From assembly GCA_019323575.1 (NCBI GenBank), contig JAHWHB010000015.1:1-5931 (forward strand): a stretch of DNA of 5,931 nt. The letters are read 5' to 3'. The position numbers and the translations under genes were made by a program. The notes under the pieces are model-generated. The model searched no databases. It saw nothing but the letters and a program-made list of their open reading frames with translations, and was not told the DNA's origin. The DNA is from Candidatus Woesearchaeota archaeon (GTDB lineage: Archaea; Nanobdellota; Nanobdellia; Woesearchaeales; ARS49). This document shows positions 1 through 5,027 of this stretch, piece by piece; positions within the stretch are counted from its first letter, which is position 1; each line of letters opens with the position of its first letter.

Positions 1-366
1 AAAATAAAGATTCTAAAAACATCAAAAGTAAAAGACGGAATAGTAAGAATAACATTCGCAGCAGGAAAAGCAGCAGAAAAAATAATACAAGAAGAGAAAA
101 ACACCGTCGACAAAGCAGCAAAAATGCTAAATTGCGATGAACACCAAGTTCCAGGAAGAGCACAAGAACTATTTGAACTCTGGAAAAAAGCAAGAAAGGC
201 AGCACAAAAAAAACAACCACTGCCAGAAATGACATTAAAATCAACAACAGCAACAACAGGAGACATACTAACAAAAACAGCAGAAATACTGCAGACGCAA
301 CCAGAAGTTGTTGTCAAAACAATAGAGAGATTCTTAGCGGACTTGGAGAAGTTCAAGACTCAATAG
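1..366 (+). CDS. alaS: Alanyl-tRNA synthetase, C-terminal end (5' truncated by window edge)
   Basis: The reading frame is open from base 1 and ends at TAG 364-366, so this is the last ~121 residues of a longer protein. The first residues (TSKVKDGIVRITFAAGKAA) match my memory of the segment after the editing domain in archaeal AlaRS, where an 'xxDGVxRIxFxAGxAA' strand leads into the C-terminal region. Two related helical units follow, one with LNCDEHQVPGRAQELFELWK and one with LQTQPEVVVKTIERFLADLE. Both resemble the 'LGVPxEELPKTVERFFEEWK'-type repeats of archaeal AlaRS. The enzyme charges tRNA-Ala in the cytosol; the catalytic and editing domains lie outside the window. The first internal ATG (124) is not the start, because the frame and the homology continue upstream. 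It converges with the zinc-ribbon regulator and overlaps it by 14 bp. Assignment is by recalled family pattern, not a search. Confidence 0.85.
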   Translation, partial: KIKILKTSKVKDGIVRITFAAGKAAEKIIQEEKNTVDKAAKMLNCDEHQVPGRAQELFELWKKARKAAQKKQPLPEMTLKSTTATTGDILTKTAEILQTQPEVVVKTIERFLADLEKFKTQ

Positions 367-625
367 AAAAAACAGGCTCTGTTATTTTTTCATTCTTACA
401 TTCAGGACACCTGCTAGGCCGCTTCAACTTCTCCCTGCTCTTAAAAACAAAACCACAATTACGACAAACGCTGGGATCCATCACAAACCTTTTCTTCAAA
501 GAACGAGCAACATGCTGCAAATCAACCAAAACATCCTTAGCATCAGCATGAAACCACTCTGTAAGCTCACGCAAAGTCATAGCCTGCTTTGAAAGCAGCT
601 CAACAATATCTTTTCTACGCGTCAT
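353..625 (-). CDS. Winged-helix transcriptional regulator with C-terminal zinc ribbon (COG3357-like), 90 aa
   Basis: Residues ~1-45 form a short HTH (MTRRKDIVELLSKQAMTLRE, then an acidic helix and a basic RSLKKR segment). Residues 54-76 form a zinc ribbon with C54-x2-C57 (CRNC) and C73-x2-C76 (CPEC). HTH followed by a zinc ribbon at ~90 aa is the architecture of the predicted archaeal regulators in COG3357, which are presumed DNA-binding; the target is unknown. The start codon at 625-623 overlaps the TGA of the upstream HEPN gene (ATGA). No Shine-Dalgarno sequence is visible, so translation probably depends on termination-reinitiation and the two proteins should be made together. Codons end mostly in T/G, like other minus-strand genes here. 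The last 5 codons overlap the alaS 3' end, and a bidirectional terminator lies within its 3' coding part. Confidence 0.82.
   Translation of the reverse strand: MTRRKDIVELLSKQAMTLRELTEWFHADAKDVLVDLQHVARSLKKRFVMDPSVCRNCGFVFKSREKLKRPSRCPECKNEKITEPVFSIES
367..390. terminator. Candidate bidirectional terminator between alaS and the regulator gene
   Basis: An A6 tract (367-372) and a T6 tract (385-390) flank AACAG-GCT-CTGTT (371-383), a 5-bp stem with a 3-base loop. With one bulged A (384) the stem extends into the A/T tracts. It follows the alaS stop codon directly and gives a T run on both strands, but on the minus strand it lies inside the regulator's last codons, so alaS is its more likely user. 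Confidence 0.45.
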
Positions 626-1278
626 TGGAACAACTTATCAAGGATATCCATAGTGTACAAAACAATAGCTTCAGCCTGAGATTTAGAAGGAGAGAATGGC
701 TCCTTCTTAGTATGAACACTATAAACCCTGACCTGATTAATCAGATGAATCTGATTAGGCAAACCAGGATCAAGCTTAACACCTTTCTCAGAAAGCTTGG
801 CAATAAGATTACCAAGACCAGTACCAGGCGCCTTCTCCAACAAATCCTGGCCGGTAGCATCAAAATATTTCCTGTGCAACGCAGTCTCCATAATCCTGCC
901 GCACAAAATAACAGCACTCCTAAAACAACCAGACTTCATACAAAGCTGAACCTCATTAATATCAGCAAGAACCTCCCCCTTAATATCAGAAGGCAAACGA
1001 GGAACCTTGAAAGACTTTTTCTCATCAACAGCAAAAACAGCAAGCTTGTCAAGAAACAACTTCATATCCTCAGGTGAAGCAATAGAAAGCTTCTGAGCAA
1101 GCGGAAAAGCATCAGTATCCCTGGTTTCATCCAACAACTGCTGAACAGCACCCTTCAACTTTAAACGAGCGCCCTCCTGCTTCTGACGCTTAAAATCAAC
1201 AAGACTAGACTTATCAGGAACCTCCTGAATAACTCTCAGCGCCTGCTGAATATCGACGAGAATCTGATGCAGTGACAT
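622..1278 (-). CDS. HEPN/DUF4145-like protein, 218 aa
   Basis: All-helical protein. Residues 1-100 are basic/acidic helices that I do not recognise. Residues ~100-216 resemble HEPN/DUF4145 domains: a helix with CMKSGCFRSAVILCGRIMETAL (residues 113-134), like 'xxxGxYrsAvilxrrxxExxl', then a second pair of helices carrying R184-VYSV-H189, an R-x4-H motif. R-x4-6-H is the active-site signature of HEPN RNases, but many DUF4145 members are not shown to be nucleases, so RNase activity is only an inference. It is the first gene of a two-gene operon with the HTH/zinc-ribbon regulator (4-bp overlap). Transcription probably starts next to the ATG from the shared TATA box at 1301-1310, 26 bp upstream. 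A toxin-like protein with its own regulator is one reading; a housekeeping nucleic-acid-binding role is equally possible. Confidence 0.72.
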   Translation of the reverse strand: MSLHQILVDIQQALRVIQEVPDKSSLVDFKRQKQEGARLKLKGAVQQLLDETRDTDAFPLAQKLSIASPEDMKLFLDKLAVFAVDEKKSFKVPRLPSDIKGEVLADINEVQLCMKSGCFRSAVILCGRIMETALHRKYFDATGQDLLEKAPGTGLGNLIAKLSEKGVKLDPGLPNQIHLINQVRVYSVHTKKEPFSPSKSQAEAIVLYTMDILDKLFQ

Positions 1279-1300
1279 ATATTTTCTTTAGTTTCTAAAG

Positions 1301-1310
1301 CTTTAAATAG
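1301..1310. promoter_or_regulatory. Shared bidirectional TATA box between HEPN operon and lipoprotein gene
   Basis: CTTTAAATAG lies in a 54-bp divergent gap. The self-complementary TTTAAA core (1302-1307) is centred 28 bp from the + strand ATG (1333) and 26 bp from the minus-strand ATG (1278), the archaeal TATA-to-start-site distance in both directions. No second TATA-like element is obvious in the gap, so both leaderless transcripts probably use this box. The flanking AAAGCTTT (1298-1305) is also palindromic. Confidence 0.72.
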
Positions 1311-1332
1311 TTATTGCTTCACGAGAATAACT

Positions 1333-1935
1333 ATGAAAAAGACAATTTTGCTGCTATTATTGCTGATGGTTGCCTGTGCGCCAACCCAGCCAACTGTTCA
1401 GGACAAAGGTATGGAAAAGATAACAGAACCACAAATAACAACAAAAGAAGAAGTAATAACAACACCGCCAACACCACCAGTACAGGCACAGGCAGAAGAA
1501 GCAGAACCACAAAAAATAATAGACCTATACAGCCAGATAGGCTGCGGACAATTACTAACAGCAGAAGAATTCGCAAAAGAATGCGGAAAAACAGCAGACG
1601 ACATAATAGTAACGTACAGAACAGGAACACGAAACTGCATGGTAAACGTAAAAGACAGACAAAACGAAAGACTAACATCAGGAATATCACTAACAGGATA
1701 CACCGACAAAGAAGCAGCAACAAAAGAATTTGACAGAAGACTAGTAGTCCTAAAAGTAGGAGCAGACAAAAGCGTAGGAGAAAGAGCATACACACCACCA
1801 ATAAAAATGGTAGACAGAGAAGCACTAGAATTCATAAGAGACAACTACATAGTCGAAGCAGGAACAGACACAAGACTCTGCCCAAAAGCAGGACTACAAG
1901 CAATATCAAGAATAGTCGACAGCAGACTCCAATAA
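1333..1935 (+). CDS. Secreted lipoprotein with Thr/Pro/Glu linker and four-cysteine domain, 200 aa
   Basis: The N-terminus is a lipoprotein signal: MKKT, a run of leucines, then lipobox LMVAC with C15 as the predicted lipidated residue. Residues ~17-60 are a low-complexity linker rich in Thr, Pro, Gln and Glu (TTPPTPPV region). Residues ~61-200 form a compact domain with four cysteines (C71, C84, C102, C183) that could make two disulfides outside the cell. I do not recognise the domain family, so function is unknown; a membrane-anchored extracellular domain is all the sequence supports. The ATG at 1333 is preferred because it gives the complete signal peptide and sits 28 bp after a TATA box. 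It converges with nreA and overlaps its 3' end by 30 bp. Codons after about residue 28 end almost only in A or C. Confidence 0.85.
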   Translation: MKKTILLLLLLMVACAPTQPTVQDKGMEKITEPQITTKEEVITTPPTPPVQAQAEEAEPQKIIDLYSQIGCGQLLTAEEFAKECGKTADDIIVTYRTGTRNCMVNVKDRQNERLTSGISLTGYTDKEAATKEFDRRLVVLKVGADKSVGERAYTPPIKMVDREALEFIRDNYIVEAGTDTRLCPKAGLQAISRIVDSRLQ

Positions 1936-3084
1936 AGTCTTTTGTTTTTCTTTTAATATTTTACTTTTCTTTAAAATAGGATCAATATCCAGACCAAACT
2001 TCTTCCTGGCAAGCTGACGCGCATAATTCAACATCAACTCCTTGCTACCAAACCTAATAGGCCTGTTCAACAAAGCCTTCCTAACAGCCTCCCTAGTAAC
2101 CCAAACACCCAAAGGAAGAACATAATCATCAGTAATAAACCTCAACACAAGCGCAGTATTCTGCCTCTTCCTGTTAAACATGTGCTCTGCCAAGGCAGAC
2201 CTAACAGTATAATACCCACCAACACAATTCTCAGCGTAACTCTTCCTTCCCTGAAACTCCTCATGATCCGTGCTGTATTCAAGAATTCCAGGCTTAACAT
2301 ACATCTCAAACAACTCATAACTCCAACGATCAGGGAAAAACAACACCAAATAATAATTACCAAGATAATCCCCAAAATAAGCCTCAAAATCACCAACAGG
2401 CTGGTCTCTAACCTTCTCAAGAAAACTCTTACTAATAATATCATCAGTAGCAGTAATACTCCACCTCGTAGGAACAAGCTTCCTCGCCTTACCAAAAACA
2501 CCAACACTCAACATCCTGCTAAGCGCATTCTCGTCAAACCTACCATACAAGTCAATAATGGCATCAGAAGCAAGCAAATCAGAATCATCAAAAACACGCT
2601 GAACCTTAGTATGAATATGCGGATTGCTGGCAAGCTCCAACTGCCTAAGCTTAGCCTGAGGACCCATAGGAGCAACCCACTGGTCAGTTGAAATATTCAA
2701 ACTGGGCTTTTTTTCCAAAGAAACATCAATATCAACAGGCCTAGAAGACATAGCAACATCCTGAGCAATCTCAACCAGCTTGCCTGGGTGTTTAACATCA
2801 GCAGTAAAACGACTATTAATCATACGAGTCCTAAAATCAACAACCTCGCGAATATTGGTATTAGTCTGAGCCCAATGCCTTGGAGCATCATACATCCAGG
2901 CAGAATCATCATGCTCAGGCGGAGCAAGAATACCAACATTCACAAAAGGATAACCGAAACGGCCAACAAAAGGAGCAGGAGCAGAACCAGTAAAAGAGTC
3001 ACGAGAGATTAAAGGTCTCGCACGTATAAGAGCACTCCCAAGAATCTGTTCTTTTTCCTTATACTTAACCCCCTTTATCAGCAT
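1906..3084 (-). CDS. nreA: NreA-like archaeal DNA repair protein lacking the N-terminal zinc finger, 392 aa
   Basis: The sequence matches my memory of the NreA family (COG1602, DUF650/651) along its length: APFVGRFGYPFVNVGILAPP (residues 37-56), WAQTNTNIREVVDFRTRMI (71-89), RKLVPTRWSITATDDIISK (201-219) and ENCVGGYYTVRSALAEHM (285-302). In Haloferax NreA takes part in repair of mitomycin C damage, and many members bind PCNA through a C-terminal PIP box. Two canonical pieces are missing. The CxxC...CGRxxCP zinc finger expected just before residue ~15 is absent, and the frame upstream of the ATG reaches a stop at 3120-3118 with no alternative start. The C-terminus (QKTLLESAVDYS) has Q and L in PIP spacing but no aromatic pair. 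It lies 5 bp after a 43-aa cysteine-rich ORF and is probably co-transcribed with it. No Shine-Dalgarno is visible. Confidence 0.9.
   Translation of the reverse strand: MLIKGVKYKEKEQILGSALIRARPLISRDSFTGSAPAPFVGRFGYPFVNVGILAPPEHDDSAWMYDAPRHWAQTNTNIREVVDFRTRMINSRFTADVKHPGKLVEIAQDVAMSSRPVDIDVSLEKKPSLNISTDQWVAPMGPQAKLRQLELASNPHIHTKVQRVFDDSDLLASDAIIDLYGRFDENALSRMLSVGVFGKARKLVPTRWSITATDDIISKSFLEKVRDQPVGDFEAYFGDYLGNYYLVLFFPDRWSYELFEMYVKPGILEYSTDHEEFQGRKSYAENCVGGYYTVRSALAEHMFNRKRQNTALVLRFITDDYVLPLGVWVTREAVRKALLNRPIRFGSKELMLNYARQLARKKFGLDIDPILKKSKILKEKQKTLLESAVDYS
1937..1973 (+). terminator. T-rich terminator region after the lipoprotein gene
   Basis: Several T runs (GTCTTTTGTTTTTCTTTT and beyond) begin two bases after the lipoprotein stop in an otherwise T-poor strand. 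The same bases, read on the minus strand, encode the lysine-rich C-terminus of NreA. This may be terminator function imposed on coding sequence, or simply Lys codons. Confidence 0.45.
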
Positions 3085-3089
3085 GGAGC

Positions 3090-3221
3090 TTAATCTTCGC
3101 GATACTGAGGATCGTCCTCAGCACTTCTCTTAAACTGCGAACAATTCTTCTTCTTCTCCCAATAAAACCAGCACTTACTACCAAAAACCTTATGATTATG
3201 ACAATGCTCACAAACGCTCAT
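3090..3221 (-). CDS. Small four-cysteine probable zinc-binding protein, 43 aa, upstream of nreA
   Basis: The protein is MSVCEHCHNHKVFG... with C4-x2-C7-x9-C17-x9-C27, histidines at 6, 8 and 10, and an aromatic CWFYW stretch, followed by an acidic tail. It looks like a small metal-binding protein; the family is not recognised. The frame is open to an ATG at 3290, but I choose 3221 for three reasons. A TATA box (3243-3251) sits 26 bp upstream of 3221. Codons from 3221 onward have the T/G-ending bias of real minus-strand genes. The 23-codon extension is A-rich and overlaps both divergent promoters. The stop lies 5 bp before the nreA start, suggesting one operon and possibly a shared role. It may supply the zinc module that this NreA lacks, but the cysteine spacing differs from the NreA finger. 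Confidence 0.72.
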   Translation of the reverse strand: MSVCEHCHNHKVFGSKCWFYWEKKKNCSQFKRSAEDDPQYRED

Positions 3222-3242
3222 AACAAGAAACGAATTTTTCTC

Positions 3243-3251
3243 ATTTATATA
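3243..3251 (-). promoter_or_regulatory. TATA box for the small cysteine-protein/nreA operon
   Basis: TATATAAAT on the minus strand, centred 26 bp from the ATG at 3221. It predicts a start site at or beside that codon, hence a leaderless mRNA, and it decides against the upstream ATG at 3290. Confidence 0.65.
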
Positions 3252-3265
3252 CTTTTCTAGATACA

Positions 3266-3274
3266 TTTTTAAAT
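3266..3274 (+). promoter_or_regulatory. TATA box for the DHH phosphoesterase gene
   Basis: TTTTTAAAT centred 26 bp before the ATG at 3296, so transcription should begin at or within a few bases of the start codon. It lies 23 bp from the divergent TATA box, leaving two back-to-back promoters in a 74-bp gap with non-overlapping transcripts. Confidence 0.65.
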
Positions 3275-3295
3275 CTTTTTTCAACATCAAAACAA

Positions 3296-4330
3296 ATGCT
3301 CACACCACAAGAAGCAGCAAAACTAAAAGAAGAACTAACAAACTGCACGTATCCTCTCTTTATCTTCCACGATGACCCAGACGGGCTGGCAAGCTTCCTA
3401 CTGTGCTACAGGTACGTAAAAGAAGGAAGAGGGATGCCGGTAAAAGCATACCCAAGAATAACACCAGAGCCCTACGTCAAAAAAGCAACAGACTTTGGAG
3501 CAGACAAAATCTTCATACTCGACGTGGCAATGGTAGACCAAGAATTCATAGATGAAGTCAAGATACCAGTAGTATGGATAGACCATCACTCAGTATTAGA
3601 ACGAGACAGAGTAAAATACTTCAACCCGCAGAAAAGAGGAATAAACACACCAACACCAGTACTAATCTGGCAGGCAATCGGAGAAGAAAGACCACAAGAC
3701 ATCTGGATAGCAGTCACAGGAGCAATAGGAGACTGGCACTTCCCAAACTTCGCAATACAATTCCAACAAGCATCAAAACTATTGCCAAAAACAAGCACAG
3801 TAGAAGAAGCGCTATTCAACAGCCCAATAGGAACACTAGTAAAAGTATTCTCATTCAACCTAAAAGGAAAAATGTCAGAAGTCACAACAGCAGTCAAAGT
3901 ACTTACAAGAATAGAAGATCCATACGAAATACTAGAACAAAAAACACCAGCAGGAAAACTACTCTGGAAAAAATATCTGCAAGTAAACAAAATATACCAA
4001 GAAATGCTAAACAAAGCATTAAAACACGACACAGAAGACAAAATCTTTGTCTACACTTACTCAGACGACAAACTAAGCCTGACAAAAGACCTAGCAAATG
4101 AATTATTATACAAATTGAAAAAAACAATCATAGTAGGCAGGGAAAAATCAGGAGAGATGAGATGCTCAATAAGAGCACCACCCGAAATAAATTTGGTTAA
4201 ACCACTAGAAAGAGCACTAATAGGAATAGAAGGCTACGGAGGAGGGCACGAACAAGCCTGCGGAGTAGCAGTAAAAAAAGAAGACTTCAAACAATTCATA
4301 GAAAACTTAAAGAAAGAGCTGAAACTATAA
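3296..4330 (+). CDS. DHH/DHHA1 family phosphoesterase (RecJ-like or NrnA-like nuclease), 344 aa
   Basis: The DHH catalytic set is complete: motif I H25-D-D-P-D29-G (with A32, S33), motif II ILD76 after an FGADKI strand, motif III WID96-H97-H98, and motif IV TGAIGD146W. The C-terminal DHHA1 substrate-binding domain carries GYGGGHEQACG (residues 313-323, GGGH 315-318). Such proteins are Mn2+-dependent cytosolic nucleases; members act as RecJ-like single-strand exonucleases, as archaeal GAN/Cdc45 relatives, or as nanoRNases and cyclic-dinucleotide phosphodiesterases. At 344 aa it is shorter than typical bacterial RecJ and near the size of the small DHH-DHHA1 enzymes. The motif I form H-x3-DGLAS looks RecJ-like, but the substrate cannot be set from sequence alone. 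It has its own leaderless promoter, divergent from the nreA operon. Confidence 0.9.
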   Translation: MLTPQEAAKLKEELTNCTYPLFIFHDDPDGLASFLLCYRYVKEGRGMPVKAYPRITPEPYVKKATDFGADKIFILDVAMVDQEFIDEVKIPVVWIDHHSVLERDRVKYFNPQKRGINTPTPVLIWQAIGEERPQDIWIAVTGAIGDWHFPNFAIQFQQASKLLPKTSTVEEALFNSPIGTLVKVFSFNLKGKMSEVTTAVKVLTRIEDPYEILEQKTPAGKLLWKKYLQVNKIYQEMLNKALKHDTEDKIFVYTYSDDKLSLTKDLANELLYKLKKTIIVGREKSGEMRCSIRAPPEINLVKPLERALIGIEGYGGGHEQACGVAVKKEDFKQFIENLKKELKL

Positions 4331-4337
4331 CGATATA

Positions 4338-4345
4338 TTTTTAAA
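4338..4345 (+). promoter_or_regulatory. TATA box of the tRNA-Gly transcript
   Basis: TTTTTAAA centred about 30 bp before the first tRNA base (4372), which fits a start site a few bases upstream of the tRNA. No other TATA-like element precedes the ParB-like gene, so this is probably its promoter as well. Confidence 0.55.
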
Positions 4346-4357
4346 CCAAGACAGAGG

Positions 4358-4363
4358 TTTTTT
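4358..4363 (+). terminator. Oligo-T tract after the DHH gene
   Basis: Six T residues 28-33 bases after the DHH stop codon (a further T5 is at 4338-4342). Archaeal RNA polymerase terminates at T runs, so this is a candidate terminator placed between the tRNA TATA box and the tRNA. Confidence 0.4.
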
Positions 4364-4371
4364 CTAACAAT

Positions 4372-4442
4372 GCGCCGGTGGTCTAATGGCATGACTTCAG
4401 CCTTCCAAGCTGACTGTCCGGGTTCGAATCCCGGCCGGCGCA
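4372..4442 (+). tRNA. tRNA-Gly (anticodon UCC)
   Basis: A full cloverleaf can be folded by hand. Acceptor GCGCCGG (4372-4378) pairs with CCGGCGC (4435-4441), all seven pairs Watson-Crick. The D arm is GTCT/TGAC with loop AATGGCA. Anticodon stem TCAGC/GCTGA carries loop CTTCCAA, giving anticodon TCC at 4404-4406. T stem CCGGG/CCCGG carries loop TTCGAAT. The discriminator is A (4442). CCA is not encoded and there is no intron. The tRNA decodes GGA/GGG glycine codons. No T-rich terminator follows; the next gene's ATG begins at 4444. Confidence 0.97.
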
Positions 4443-4443
4443 T

Positions 4444-4980
4444 ATGAAAAAGAGGCTTTTGAAACCTTCCCAGATTATAACTCTGCGAGATTACCCAGTA
4501 TATAACGAACAAATTCTCAAAATCTATTTCAGAATATTTCAAAAAAACCAAGGAAAAATACTGCCACCGTGCCCTGTAATACACAAATCAACAGCAATAC
4601 CTTTTGTAAAAGGAAAAGATTTCAAATCAAAACAATATAACACAATGTTAGAAAAATATCTACAGGAAAATCCAAAAGCAGAATACTTTCTGCTAGACGG
4701 CGGACACAAAACCGCAGCAGCAACACTGTCACACAAAAAGATTCCGGTTCTAATCATAGAAAAAGACAAAGATTTCAAAGAAGGCAAAAAATTCATAAAA
4801 AACGGCGAACTCTTCGGCTGGTACATGATTGAAAAGTCAATAAAAACAGCCATGAAAGAACTAGCAAAACACCATTTCGGAACAAAAAGATTCATGACAG
4901 TAGAAGACAAAGTTAAAAAAATGGTCAAGAACAAAGATGTTCCAGAATACATGATTAAAGTTTACAAAAAGGAAAAATAA
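4444..4980 (+). CDS. ParB/sulfiredoxin-fold domain protein, 178 aa, starting one base after a tRNA
   Basis: The ParB/Srx fold is suggested by KPSQI near the start, ILPPCPVIHK (residues 39-48, like 'PPVxV'), and FLLDGGHKTAAATLSHKKIPVLII (82-105), which corresponds to the 'xxDGxHRxxAaxxxxxxxvpvxv' signature with K in place of R. A basic, helical C-terminus follows. ParB-fold proteins include partition CTPases, nucleases, free-serine kinases and sulfiredoxins; I cannot choose among them. No HTH domain is evident, so a chromosome-partition ParB is unlikely. The ATG at 4444 is kept because the fold begins by residue ~7 and the next in-frame Met is residue 68. Only one base separates it from the tRNA-Gly discriminator, leaving no room for its own promoter. 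Silent-site composition is more mixed than in neighbouring genes, which may mean more recent arrival. Confidence 0.7.
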   Translation: MKKRLLKPSQIITLRDYPVYNEQILKIYFRIFQKNQGKILPPCPVIHKSTAIPFVKGKDFKSKQYNTMLEKYLQENPKAEYFLLDGGHKTAAATLSHKKIPVLIIEKDKDFKEGKKFIKNGELFGWYMIEKSIKTAMKELAKHHFGTKRFMTVEDKVKKMVKNKDVPEYMIKVYKKEK

Positions 4981-4995
4981 GCCAGCCATACAAAA

Positions 4996-5005
4996 CTTTT
5001 AAAAG
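4996..5005 (+). promoter_or_regulatory. TATA box for the ion channel gene
   Basis: The perfect palindrome CTTTTAAAAG is centred 27 bp before the ATG at 5028. It predicts a leaderless mRNA and separates this gene transcriptionally from the ParB-like gene that ends at 4980. Confidence 0.65.
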
Positions 5006-5027
5006 CAGAAAACACAAAACACATTCT

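Noticed and set aside
240..258. ACAACAGC-type short repeat in alaS
   Set aside because: It is imperfect and short, and fits Thr/Ala codons under the local A/C bias; no CRISPR or functional repeat is seen anywhere in the window.
589..1077. 162-aa open frame on + opposite the HEPN gene
   Set aside because: It is a shadow: no family pattern, rich in Asn/Thr/Arg as expected from the skewed strand, no promoter, and fully antisense to a gene with clear domain features.
1331..1825. 164-aa Leu-rich open frame on minus, resembling a membrane protein
   Set aside because: Its leucines come from reading Gln/Lys/Asn-rich + codons in reverse; the lipoprotein on + has a proper signal, lipobox and promoter.
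2182..2691. 169-aa open frame on + inside nreA
   Set aside because: It is antisense to the best conserved part of NreA; its Ile/Asn/Thr/Lys-rich composition comes from the A/C-rich strand.
3082..3221. Small cysteine ORF and nreA as one gene split by a frameshift
   Set aside because: The two are in different frames, but the cysteine spacing does not match the NreA finger, the nreA frame has its own stop at 3120-3118, and the upstream ORF has a proper stop and acidic tail; two genes are more likely.
3222..3290. Extension of the small cysteine protein to an upstream ATG (66 aa)
   Set aside because: The extra codons are A-rich, unlike minus-strand coding sequence here, and they run across both divergent TATA boxes; the start at 3221 has a TATA box at the right distance.
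4421..4442. tRNA 3' end as an integration (att) site with a second copy downstream
   Set aside because: No repeat of GGTTCGAATCCCGGC is visible elsewhere in the window and no integrase is present; a copy could lie outside.
4234..4584. 116-aa open frame on minus crossing the tRNA
   Set aside because: It runs through the tRNA-Gly and two well-supported + genes; chance frame.
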